Of a stretch of 36,839 nt of DNA, positions 8,082 to 16,067 are shown one piece after another. This stretch comes from a virus, in IMG/VR virus record IMGVR_UViG_3300004369_000667, positions 1 through 36,839 of that record; one strand, written 5' to 3'. The notes under the pieces are model-generated. The model was not told the origin of the DNA, made no database searches, and was given only the letters and a program-made list of their open reading frames with translations. The first letter of the stretch is position 1, and each line of letters opens with the position of its first letter. The translations under genes and the position numbers were made by a program.

Positions 8082-8948
8082 ATGACTAAGTTAAATATAA
8101 TAGTAACCAGTAAACCAGGCGATGGTTTAATGCATTATAGCTTTGAACAAGCACAATATCTAAATGATTTAGGTATCAATGCAAAACTTATAATCATACC
8201 TCACTACAGATTTACCAAAGAAACTTATATAGAGGCCTTAACAGAAAAGTATATACATATGAAAAATGTATACTTTGATTATGAAGAAGCTGATGTAAAT
8301 TTAATTATGGGTAGAAGTATGATAACTCTAGCATATAAGAGTATCAAAGATTATGATAAAGATACACAATTAACTTTACGTTTGTTATTTAAGAAACCTC
8401 TTATATCAGTATATTCAGAAAACCACCCAAAAGAATATCCTTTAGCACTAGAATTTTTTAAACCAGAAAAAGTAATTGACTTATGCGACCATGAGGTATA
8501 TGTTAATGGTATAGGTAGACAATTTGAAAAGATTATTAATTACAGTGTATATAAACCTATAGTTAAAGATGTTAAGTTTAAGTATTTATTTTTAGGTACA
8601 AACGAAAGTTATTATACTGAACTAAAAAAACATATTCACAAGTACCAAAATCATGGTATCTTGGCATACAAAGATAAGTACATAGACCATAATTTGAATC
8701 ATGTATTTGTACCTGTAAAGAATTTATTAGGTATGTTTGATACTTACGTTTATACTAAACACACATTTGATCCGGCACCAAGATTAATGCAGGAGTGTCG
8801 TTTTTTTGGAATGAATTTTATATATGCAAGAGATAAAAATATTAAAGACGGAGGACCTGTTTATTATAAAAGGCCGGCAAACTGTTTAACGGACCCGATA
8901 AATAAAAGTAATATAAATACACTTATAGAAGCTATAAATCAATTATAA
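8082..8948 (+). CDS. Putative GT-B type glycosyltransferase
   Basis: A 288-residue soluble protein. The start (LNIIVTSKPGDGLMHYSFEQ then AQYLNDLGINAKLIII) resembles the N-terminal Rossmann domain of GT-B glycosyltransferases. Near the C-terminus, FDPAPRLMQECRFFGMNF occupies the place where these enzymes bind donor nucleotide-sugar. At under 300 residues it is shorter than most GT-B enzymes (350-400), and the classical EX7E motif is not clear. It starts the second plus-strand run. The call is moderate; another nucleotide-binding transferase is possible. Confidence 0.6.
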   Translation: MTKLNIIVTSKPGDGLMHYSFEQAQYLNDLGINAKLIIIPHYRFTKETYIEALTEKYIHMKNVYFDYEEADVNLIMGRSMITLAYKSIKDYDKDTQLTLRLLFKKPLISVYSENHPKEYPLALEFFKPEKVIDLCDHEVYVNGIGRQFEKIINYSVYKPIVKDVKFKYLFLGTNESYYTELKKHIHKYQNHGILAYKDKYIDHNLNHVFVPVKNLLGMFDTYVYTKHTFDPAPRLMQECRFFGMNFIYARDKNIKDGGPVYYKRPANCLTDPINKSNINTLIEAINQL

Positions 8949-8975
8949 TGTCATATTTTAAAAAAAGAAGATAAA

Positions 8976-9035
8976 ATGAAAATAGAAACTCACTTTTCAG
9001 CTGAAGGTAAAAAAATAATGGAAGAAATAAAATAA
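8976..9035 (+). CDS. Possible 19-residue leader ORF before the aminotransferase
   Basis: An ATG preceded by AAAGAAGATAAA opens MKIETHFSAEGKKIMEEIK and stops in TAATG, sharing one base with the aminotransferase start. The tight overlap suggests translational coupling. It could be a leader peptide, a remnant of a longer protein or chance. Confidence 0.3.
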   Translation: MKIETHFSAEGKKIMEEIK

Positions 9036-10087
9036 TGGACTCATGGTTTAAAGAATATGCACTAAACAAAGATGACTATAACAAGCTCTTTGACGAAAGC
9101 ATGCAAGAAAAACAAGAACAAGATATAGAGTTTTTCGAAAATACAATAACAAACACAATAGGAAGAAAGTATGCCGTTGCTTGTCAAAGCGCTACAGACG
9201 CCTTAATGTTTTCTTTAATAACGTTAGGCATAAAACCAGGCGATGAAGTATTAACAACCAACTTCTCCTGGATAGCAACAGCTTCTTGTATATCCATGGT
9301 AGGCGCAACACCAGTATTTTGCGATATAGATAAAGAAACGTATCATATGTCATTAGATAGCATAAAGAAAATGTATTCAGATAAAGTAAAAGCAATTGTT
9401 TATCCTCATTTATTTGGTAATATGTCCGACACCACAAAAATACTAGAATTTTGTAAAGAAAAAAATATATTTTTTGTTGAAGACGCAGCTCAGTCCATAG
9501 GGTCTAGTTTTGGTGGAGTAAAAGCAGGTACACTAGGAGATTTAAGCGCTATAAGTTTTAATGCAAATAAAACTATTAGTGGTATTGCTGGTGGCGGAGC
9601 TGTAGTAACAAATAATAAAGAATATGCTGATACTATAGTCAAATTAAGAAAACATGGTAACAACGAAATGTTAGGCTACAATTCTAAAATGTTATTCTTT
9701 AATGCTAAGTTTATTGACTATAGATTGAAAAAATTAAATGAATATATTGAAAAGAAACAAGCAATAGCTAAAAAGTATGACGAACAACTAAAAGATGAAG
9801 TTATTATACAATCAACTTCAAATGGCGTGAATCACACGTATCATAAATATATCATAAGATTTAAAAATAAAGAAACAAGAAATAGAGTAAAAGAAAGGCT
9901 AAACGCAGATGTACACTATGAAAAACCTATATCTGAATTGCCTATGTATAAGAATATACCATATAGAAGTGATGACTGTATTAATTGCAAACATACAGGT
10001 AACACAATTTTAACATTACCTATTGACCCTTATTTAACAGATAAAGAAATAAATGATGTATGTAATATAATATTATCCTCACTATGA
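9035..10087 (+). CDS. DegT/DnrJ/EryC1-type PLP-dependent sugar aminotransferase
   Basis: A 350-residue fold-type I aminotransferase. Visible landmarks: ACQSATDALMFSLITLGIKP (49-68), GDEVLTTNFSWIATASCI (69-86), the cofactor-contacting FVEDAAQS with Asp150, and the expected Schiff-base Lys179 in SFNANKTISGIAGGGAV; KLRKHG and GYNSKM follow. Members transfer an amino group to a nucleotide-linked keto-sugar. It is slightly shorter than the usual 370-400 residues. In the cluster it could act on a keto-sugar supplied by the host, since no 4,6-dehydratase is seen. It overlaps the next gene by 4 nt (ATGA). Confidence 0.9.
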   Translation: MDSWFKEYALNKDDYNKLFDESMQEKQEQDIEFFENTITNTIGRKYAVACQSATDALMFSLITLGIKPGDEVLTTNFSWIATASCISMVGATPVFCDIDKETYHMSLDSIKKMYSDKVKAIVYPHLFGNMSDTTKILEFCKEKNIFFVEDAAQSIGSSFGGVKAGTLGDLSAISFNANKTISGIAGGGAVVTNNKEYADTIVKLRKHGNNEMLGYNSKMLFFNAKFIDYRLKKLNEYIEKKQAIAKKYDEQLKDEVIIQSTSNGVNHTYHKYIIRFKNKETRNRVKERLNADVHYEKPISELPMYKNIPYRSDDCINCKHTGNTILTLPIDPYLTDKEINDVCNIILSSL

Positions 10088-10884
10088 TAGAAATAATAAC
10101 AAATTCAAGTTTAGATCAAATTAGTTATATTGACAGTAATGGAAATCCTGTTACTATAATCGATCAAAAGCTTATTGAGACTTGTAAAATGATGAAAAGG
10201 CTATTAGGTGTAAATGATATATTTGACGAAAGTTTAATTAACGAATACAATGAACCAGTTTATGAATACATAGTTGAAAAAACTTATACATCTCCAGAAT
10301 ATGATTATGGACCATTAAACTTTAAAGAAGGACCTAAACAAAAGATGAAGATTGCATTTAATAAATTATTTTATAAAAAAATTAAACTTTCTTCAACAAA
10401 AGAGATATTAATTAATTACATTAAAAATTTAAACATTTTAAATTCAAATTCTGAAATCACAATATTAGGTGGAGAGTATGCCAGCATTTTAATACCTGCA
10501 TTTCAGTTTGTTAAAAGAATAACGCTGATTGATATTGATAAGAATGTTATCACTGTTGCAAAAAACAGATTATTTAATCAATATAAAAATGTTGATTGTA
10601 TTAATAGTGACATATTTGATAAAGAAAGATATGATAGAATAAGGGATGCTAACTTAATTATTAATACTTGTTGCGAACATATGAAACCAATGAAAGAATT
10701 ATATTTAGATATTTCTAACGATAGGATTTCAAGAGGTAAGATTCCAAGAATTCCAAAAGGACATTTTGCGTTTCAATCTAATAAAGAATTTAAAGAACAA
10801 TTACCAGAAGGAGCTAATGTATTAATAGAAGATACAGTATCAGATGAACGTGGAACAAGATTTATGTTAATAGGTAAATTGTGA
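10084..10884 (+). CDS. Methyltransferase-like Rossmann protein, copy A
   Basis: A 266-residue protein. Residues 120-200 look like a class I SAM-binding fold (ITILGGEYASILIPAF, then LIDIDKNVITVAKNRLF), but motif I reads GGEYA where the paralogue at 16068 has GCWYG. The last glycine is replaced, so SAM binding may be altered. Residues 1-105 form an N-terminal region absent from the paralogue. The C-terminal half is almost identical at DNA level to the paralogue except for a 15-codon gap after AFQSN (residue 233). Substrate unknown; sugar or lipid methylation is inferred from context. Confidence 0.65.
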   Translation: MIEIITNSSLDQISYIDSNGNPVTIIDQKLIETCKMMKRLLGVNDIFDESLINEYNEPVYEYIVEKTYTSPEYDYGPLNFKEGPKQKMKIAFNKLFYKKIKLSSTKEILINYIKNLNILNSNSEITILGGEYASILIPAFQFVKRITLIDIDKNVITVAKNRLFNQYKNVDCINSDIFDKERYDRIRDANLIINTCCEHMKPMKELYLDISNDRISRGKIPRIPKGHFAFQSNKEFKEQLPEGANVLIEDTVSDERGTRFMLIGKL

Positions 10885-10903
10885 TTAGTAAAGAAAGAAA
10901 TAT
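10885..10903 (+). repeat. 19-nt repeat before a radical SAM gene, copy 1
   Basis: TTAGTAAAGAAAGAAATAT recurs exactly at 11997-12015, both times directly upstream of a radical SAM start codon. Here it ends 2 nt before the ATG at 10906 and supplies only a weak purine-rich ribosome-binding stretch. It probably reflects duplication of an upstream region. Confidence 0.6.
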
Positions 10904-10905
10904 AA

Positions 10906-11601
10906 ATGTTTAATATGAAAACAAAAGAAAACATAGATAATGCGCTTAATATTCTTTTTAATAGAAAGAAGTTAAACATAGATATAAGTTTTAGATGTGC
11001 ATTAGAATGTATGAGATGTGCAAGAACTAGAATCAAAAGCCTAGGCAAAAAAGTACCAGGTGAAGATATGTCCTTAAAAGACTTTGAAAAGGTTGCAAAA
11101 CATTTTGAACAAATTAATTTTTGTGGTCAATATTCAGATCCTGTTCATCATCCTAATTTTATAGAAATATTAAAAATGTGTCATCAATATGATGTAAAAG
11201 CAATAGTGCATAATGCTTCTTCTACAAAATCTAAAGATTGGTATATAAAAGCTTTTAAAGCTAACGTTAATGTAAAATGGATATTTGGTATTGATGGTTT
11301 ACCTGAAAAAAGTTGTTTGTATAGAGTAAATCAGGACGGCGTGAAATTATTTAATATAATGTTAGAATCTAAAAAATATTTAAATCAAATGCCAGTATGG
11401 CAAATAATAGCTTTCAGTTTTAATGAAAATGACATAGATAAATGTAAAAAAATAGCTGATGATAATGAAATTCTTTTAAAAATAATACAATCATCCAGGT
11501 GGATAGATGGCCATGACCCATTAGCGCCTACAAGCGAGTTATACAAAATGAAGCGGCTTCCGGATGTAAAGCATTTGGTAGAAGATTCTCAAATAGAGTA
11601 A
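10906..11601 (+). CDS. Radical SAM enzyme core, copy A (no SPASM domain in the chain)
   Basis: A 231-residue protein with the canonical CX3CX2C iron-sulfur motif at Cys31, Cys35 and Cys38 (FRCALECMRC), preceded by KLNIDIS. A distinctive block, NFCGQYSDPVHHPNFIEIL, follows, then VHNASS, WIFGIDGLP and RVNQDG, all shared with the paralogue at 19251. The chain ends soon after the barrel region (QSSRW). The Cys-rich auxiliary domain expected at the C-terminus is on the next gene, 20 nt downstream in another frame. The reaction is unknown; sugar epimerisation, dehydration or peptide modification are all possible for the superfamily. Confidence 0.85.
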   Translation: MFNMKTKENIDNALNILFNRKKLNIDISFRCALECMRCARTRIKSLGKKVPGEDMSLKDFEKVAKHFEQINFCGQYSDPVHHPNFIEILKMCHQYDVKAIVHNASSTKSKDWYIKAFKANVNVKWIFGIDGLPEKSCLYRVNQDGVKLFNIMLESKKYLNQMPVWQIIAFSFNENDIDKCKKIADDNEILLKIIQSSRWIDGHDPLAPTSELYKMKRLPDVKHLVEDSQIE

Positions 11602-11621
11602 CAATAGATGAAGAAAAAAAC

Positions 11622-11981
11622 ATGACAAAAAAAGAAGAATTAGAACCACAATGTCTAAAAAATGACTCACGAGAAGAAGTGATGCAAGCAGCCATAGATA
11701 ATAGAGGTCATTTAATACCGTGTTGTTATTGTGATACTGTTGAAAATGGAAAAGACATTAATTACCAAAAACTTTTAAAAGTAAGTAAAATCAGCGATTA
11801 TGAAAATATTGAGGAAATATACCTAAATAAAGAATGGACAGAATTTGTAGAAAATTTGAAAAATAATATAGGATTTCACGCTTGCTATGTAACTTGTCGT
11901 AAAAATAAAGACCCTAATAACATTACAAAAAAAGAACGTACATATTCTAAAGGTGAACTGCTTTACCGGAAAGATGTTTAA
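11622..11981 (+). CDS. SPASM/twitch-like iron-sulfur domain protein, copy A
   Basis: A 119-residue protein with Cys11, then RGHLIPCCYC (Cys34, Cys35, Cys37) and a CX3C pair at Cys88/Cys92 (ACYVTC). The CX17GX4C spacing at the front resembles the first half of SPASM/twitch domains, which bind auxiliary [4Fe-4S] clusters in radical SAM enzymes. It follows the radical SAM core gene at 10906 and probably works as its separate subunit. The same arrangement recurs at 19251/19961. Confidence 0.7.
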   Translation: MTKKEELEPQCLKNDSREEVMQAAIDNRGHLIPCCYCDTVENGKDINYQKLLKVSKISDYENIEEIYLNKEWTEFVENLKNNIGFHACYVTCRKNKDPNNITKKERTYSKGELLYRKDV

Positions 11982-11996
11982 ATGAAAATTAAAAAA

Positions 11997-12015
11997 TTAG
12001 TAAAGAAAGAAATAT
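11997..12015 (+). repeat. 19-nt repeat before a radical SAM gene, copy 2
   Basis: An exact second copy of the element at 10885-10903. Its last two bases (AT) belong to the ATG at 12014. At the matching place in copy 1 the sequence reads ATA, and the start lies a few bases further on. Confidence 0.6.
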
Positions 12016-12874
12016 GAAATTTGATTTAACATATGCACAAAAAAATTACTTAGCAATAGATTTTTTTCTATCAATGTCTTGTAATAAAGATTGTCACTAT
12101 TGTACAAGTTATACTTTGGAAATGAGAAACTTAACAGTAGATTTAATTTTTTTAAGAGAAACACTAGAAGCTTTAAAAAAATATAAAGTTAGAATATGTT
12201 TACTTGGTGGAGAGCCAGGCTTAATTAAGAACTTGCGTGAAGTAATATCAATGATAAAAGAATATCCTAATTTTATCTGTCAAGTTTTATCCAACTCTTT
12301 TGTAAGAAAAAGATATCCTGAAATACTAGAAGACCCTGAAATATTATATGCAGAACACTTAATATTAGATTTTTATCCAAACGAAATAAAGAAATTAGGT
12401 AACTATGATTTTTTACAATCTAATGATTTGAATAACTATAACGTAGTGCTTAAAACACCTAATTACTTTAAATATATGGCAAATTATCCAGAAGAAATAG
12501 AAAAATTAAATCACAAAAATACTATGTGGAAAGATTTTAACGGCAGAACACCAGTTAAAGATGATGTAGAAAAAGCACATTATAACCTTTCCGAAACAGT
12601 TAAACAGGCGGCCGAAATAGATCGTAAGATGTGCGCCGCTTTTCCTATGGTGCCTGTTATAAATTTTGAACAAAAACACATAGTACATTGTAGTAAAAAA
12701 TTTGCTAACAATAGTGAATTGTCTAGGACGTTTCCTATGACAAAAGAAAATATTGATAAGATGATGAATTTTCAATTATTTAAATATGAAAAGTACTGCG
12801 TAACATGTAAAGAATGGGTACAACCAAAAGGTCATTTTCCTATTGAGAAGTATGGCAATATATTAAATGAGTAA
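12014..12874 (+). CDS. Radical SAM enzyme, different subtype
   Basis: A 286-residue protein with CX3CX2C at Cys23, Cys27 and Cys30 (SCNKDCHYC) and the SAM-contacting GGEP motif at 65-68 (LLGGEPGL). The C-terminal third is Cys-bearing (KMCAAFP, IVHCSKK, KYCVTCKEW), suggesting a built-in twitch-like auxiliary cluster. It lacks the SDPVHHP block of the other two radical SAM proteins and is not a close copy of them. Substrate unknown. It is preceded by the exact 19-nt repeat found before the gene at 10906. Confidence 0.82.
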   Translation: MKFDLTYAQKNYLAIDFFLSMSCNKDCHYCTSYTLEMRNLTVDLIFLRETLEALKKYKVRICLLGGEPGLIKNLREVISMIKEYPNFICQVLSNSFVRKRYPEILEDPEILYAEHLILDFYPNEIKKLGNYDFLQSNDLNNYNVVLKTPNYFKYMANYPEEIEKLNHKNTMWKDFNGRTPVKDDVEKAHYNLSETVKQAAEIDRKMCAAFPMVPVINFEQKHIVHCSKKFANNSELSRTFPMTKENIDKMMNFQLFKYEKYCVTCKEWVQPKGHFPIEKYGNILNE

Positions 12875-12903
12875 AACTATTTTTTTTAATAAAAGGGTAT
12901 CAA

Positions 12904-13767
12904 ATGTATCAAAAAATAACATGGTTCAATGATTCCAATACGCTCCCTTTATCTTGGCATAGAGCCAAACAACAATCATTAAAAATGAAAAAAATATTAT
13001 TAGTTAGTGGTTGTAGTTGGAGTGATTTAGAATTTAACTCTATTTTTCATTCAGATTTAGATTCCTCTTGGCCCAAATGGCCTGAATTACTAGCAGATAA
13101 ACTTAATATGAATTGTATTAATTTAAGTAAATGTGGGGCAGGACAAGAATATATCTATTACAGTTTAATAGAAAAAATAATGTCAATGAATAAAGATGAT
13201 ATAGGATTAATTATTCCAGGGTGGTCTAGGGCACCAAGGAGAGATCATCAAACTGTTGTTGATGAAAAACTTACATGGAAAAATGCTAGTTGGGATAATA
13301 GAGGAGATATGTGTTATTTTATTGAAAAAACTTTAAGATATTATTATATGTTTCAAATTTTTTGTGAGAGATTTAATTTACCATATAAACAAGTACAAAT
13401 GATAGAATTATTTGAAGCACCTGTTTTTAATGAAGAAATTCAGATGTATATAAAAAACTCTGAATTTCATTCACAAAAAATTTTTGAAGATGATAGTAGT
13501 AAGAGTAAAGGAATAGTTAGTAAAGAAATTGCTTTAAAGTCTATGATAAATAGTTTATATTTTAATTTAATAAATGAAAAAAACTTTATTGGTTGGCCAG
13601 TAGAGACTAACAAATGGTTTAGAAAATTGGATAAAGAGACTAAAGTAGGCGGTTACGCCATATATAATAAATTAGACCAAGATAAGCATTTTATATCTAA
13701 GTTAGACAGACACCCAAATGCTGAAGGTCAGAAACTAATTGCTGAAACAATTTATAAAAATCTATAA
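12904..13767 (+). CDS. SGNH/GDSL-like hydrolase, tandem copy 1
   Basis: A 287-residue protein with block-I-like LLVSGCSWSD (candidate nucleophile Ser38), a KCGAGQEYI block near 77-85, and DRHPNAEGQKLIAET at the C-terminus (candidate Asp268/His270). SGNH enzymes hydrolyse or transfer acyl groups, often O-acetyls on sugars. The Asp-to-His spacing is one residue shorter than the usual DxxH, so activity is not certain. The start at 12904 is chosen because AAAAGGG lies 6 nt upstream. However, an ATG at 12985 (MKKILLVSGC) matches the start of the tandem paralogue exactly, so the first 27 residues may be an added leader. It shares one base with the next gene (TAATG). Confidence 0.7.
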   Translation: MYQKITWFNDSNTLPLSWHRAKQQSLKMKKILLVSGCSWSDLEFNSIFHSDLDSSWPKWPELLADKLNMNCINLSKCGAGQEYIYYSLIEKIMSMNKDDIGLIIPGWSRAPRRDHQTVVDEKLTWKNASWDNRGDMCYFIEKTLRYYYMFQIFCERFNLPYKQVQMIELFEAPVFNEEIQMYIKNSEFHSQKIFEDDSSKSKGIVSKEIALKSMINSLYFNLINEKNFIGWPVETNKWFRKLDKETKVGGYAIYNKLDQDKHFISKLDRHPNAEGQKLIAETIYKNL

Positions 13768-14486
13768 TGAAAAAAATATTATTAGTTAGTGGATGTAGTT
13801 ATGCTGACAAAAATTTTAAATCTACATTTTATCCTAATTTAGATACAAGTTGGGATAAGTGGCCTGAAATACTAGCTAAAAAATTAAATATGGATTGTGT
13901 TAATTTAGGATATTGTGGTTCAGGTAATGATTATGTTTATTCTTCTTTAATAGATTACATTGTTCAAAATAATAACAATTTAGAGTTAGTTATATCTGGA
14001 TGGACAAAAGCTGCAAGACGTAGTTATACGAAAGTGGATTACTTTGGCAATGAAGTTAATTTTAATTTACGTTTGGACACTCACGGTGATATGGATTACT
14101 TTATAAAAAGATCATTAAGATATTATTATTCATTTCAACAGGTTTGTAAAAGTTTGAATATACCTTTTAAACAAGTACATATATTAAACCCTACGAGAGC
14201 TGCAATTTGGGATGAAAAAAGAAAAAATGGATATGAATATACTACTAAAAAAGAAGCTCTAGCAATAGAGGCTCAAGCAATCAAAATGTTTATATCAAAT
14301 TCTTATTTCGATAAAATAGATGAAAAACATTTTATTGGTTGGCCAGTAGAACCTAAATTAGGTGGGTTTTCTATGGAGGATAAATTAGACAAAGACAAAC
14401 ATTTTATATCTGAACAAGATACACACCCAAATGCTGAAGGTCACAAACTAATAGCTGAAACAATTTATGAAAATCTTAATTTATGA
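13767..14486 (+). CDS. SGNH/GDSL-like hydrolase, tandem copy 2
   Basis: A 239-residue paralogue of the preceding gene. It shares MKKILLVSGCS (Ser11), WPE(I/L)LA, the GxGxxY(I/V)Y block, SGWTKAARR versus PGWSRAPRR, IGWPVE and DTHPNAEGHKLIAET (Asp218/His220). Copy 1 carries an extra internal segment around residues 175-190. Likely role is sugar or lipid O-acyl hydrolysis or transfer in the island, inferred from family and context. It overlaps the carbamoyltransferase start by 4 nt (ATGA). Confidence 0.7.
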   Translation: MKKILLVSGCSYADKNFKSTFYPNLDTSWDKWPEILAKKLNMDCVNLGYCGSGNDYVYSSLIDYIVQNNNNLELVISGWTKAARRSYTKVDYFGNEVNFNLRLDTHGDMDYFIKRSLRYYYSFQQVCKSLNIPFKQVHILNPTRAAIWDEKRKNGYEYTTKKEALAIEAQAIKMFISNSYFDKIDEKHFIGWPVEPKLGGFSMEDKLDKDKHFISEQDTHPNAEGHKLIAETIYENLNL

Positions 14487-16042
14487 AAATCTTTAGTGTT
14501 GCAATAAACTTACACGATCATAATACCTACGATGGTATGTATCACAATCAAAGAGAACGACACACAAGATTTAAACATAATCTACCTTATCACGCTGAAG
14601 CATACGCTCATCAATCTGATATATTAAATCCTGGAGACTATACTTTGAACGATCAATTCATAAAAGAATACTTAAAAAAACCAGAAGATGGTGTTTTAGC
14701 ATTTACATATACTTTTGGTGGTATAAGAAAATCAAAAGAACAATTATTTAATAATATATTTCAAGGTCATAATGAGATTTTAGAGTATGAACCTAAAAAA
14801 TTATGGGACAGACATTATAAAGACGGCATTTATTATATTGATCACCATCAATCACACGCCACATACGCATTTTTAAATTCGGGCTATAAACAAAGTGATA
14901 TACTTGCAATAGATGGTATTGGTTCAAGATATAGATGTTTATTCTTTGATAAGGAAGGAATCATAACTGATTTATCAAATAAATTACCTATTGGGTGGTT
15001 ATGGAATCACATGTCTAATCTTACAGGTTTTGGAACATTAGGTGCAAGTAAACTTATGGGTAAAGTTGGTTATGGAAAACATAGTGATTACTATTATGAT
15101 GTATTAAACACTATATTAGAAGGACCTATTTTAGAAAGAAAGTATCCAGAATTTGAACAAATACGAATTGGACAATATGGTATAGACGATTTAGCATATA
15201 CACTACAAGAAATTACTATGGAAAAAATTAAAGAATATGTTTATCCGTTAAAGAGTTGCGATAACTTATGTATAGCAGGTGGCGTTGCTTACAATGGATA
15301 TATGAATGAAGAATTTACCAAACATTATAAAAATGTGTTTGTACCACCTGCTGTAGGCGATGAAGGCCAAGCATTAGGTACTTATCAACACGCTGACTAT
15401 GTATTGAATAACAATATACATATAACAGAAACATTTGCTGGTAAAGAATATAAGTATAATAAAGAAGAAAACATCAATTTGATGGCCTCTATATATGTTA
15501 TGTATAATGGTAAATTTGAAAAAGTGAATTATAAAGAAGTTGCACAGGCTATAGCAAAAGGTTGCATAGTTGGTTGGTTTCAAGGTAAATCTGAAAGTGG
15601 CAATCGTGCATTAGGCAATCGTAGTATATTAGCAGACCCACGTAATCCTAATATCAAAGATATTATTAATCAAACAATTAAAAAGAGAGAAGATTTTAGG
15701 CCATTTGCACCAGCCGTATTAGAAGAGCATTATAAAGAATACTTTGATACAAGACTACCTAGTCCATATATGAGTAGAATATGTAAAGTTAAATCTGATA
15801 AAGTACCAGGCATTACACACGTTGATGGTACAGCTAGAATACAAACAGTTAATAAAGAATTTAACGAAAAGTTTTATAATGTTATAAATGAGTTTTATAA
15901 GATAACAGGAATTCCAATGCTATTAAATACAAGTTTTAATTGTCAGGAACCTATTGTAGAAACACCAGAGGACGCAATTAGAACTTTTAATAAAACCCGT
16001 TTAGAGTTATTAGTTATTAACGATTGTATAATAAGAAAATAA
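14483..16042 (+). CDS. NodU/CmcH-family O-carbamoyltransferase
   Basis: A 519-residue protein with both halves of the family. The N-terminal domain has DHHQSHATYA (metal-binding His residues at 121-125), LAIDGIGSR, LMGKVGYGK and IAGGVAYNG. The C-terminal domain has GWFQGKSESGNRALGNRSIL (364-383), ADPRNP, FRPFAPAVL, HVDGTARIQTV and LLNTSFNCQEP. Such enzymes use carbamoyl phosphate and ATP to put a carbamoyl group on a sugar or antibiotic hydroxyl. Length is near the family norm (550-600). It sits among sugar-modifying genes, so a sugar substrate is the natural inference. This is one of the firmest calls in the island. Confidence 0.93.
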   Translation: MKIFSVAINLHDHNTYDGMYHNQRERHTRFKHNLPYHAEAYAHQSDILNPGDYTLNDQFIKEYLKKPEDGVLAFTYTFGGIRKSKEQLFNNIFQGHNEILEYEPKKLWDRHYKDGIYYIDHHQSHATYAFLNSGYKQSDILAIDGIGSRYRCLFFDKEGIITDLSNKLPIGWLWNHMSNLTGFGTLGASKLMGKVGYGKHSDYYYDVLNTILEGPILERKYPEFEQIRIGQYGIDDLAYTLQEITMEKIKEYVYPLKSCDNLCIAGGVAYNGYMNEEFTKHYKNVFVPPAVGDEGQALGTYQHADYVLNNNIHITETFAGKEYKYNKEENINLMASIYVMYNGKFEKVNYKEVAQAIAKGCIVGWFQGKSESGNRALGNRSILADPRNPNIKDIINQTIKKREDFRPFAPAVLEEHYKEYFDTRLPSPYMSRICKVKSDKVPGITHVDGTARIQTVNKEFNEKFYNVINEFYKITGIPMLLNTSFNCQEPIVETPEDAIRTFNKTRLELLVINDCIIRK

Positions 16043-16055
16043 ATATAAGTATAAC

Positions 16056-16063
16056 AAAGGAGA
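16056..16063 (+). promoter_or_regulatory. Strong ribosome binding site
   Basis: AAAGGAGA lies 4 nt before the ATG at 16068. It is one of the few strong Shine-Dalgarno sequences in the island, and it follows a 25-nt gap rather than an overlap, so the gene starts a new translational unit. Confidence 0.7.
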
Positions 16064-16067
16064 AGAA

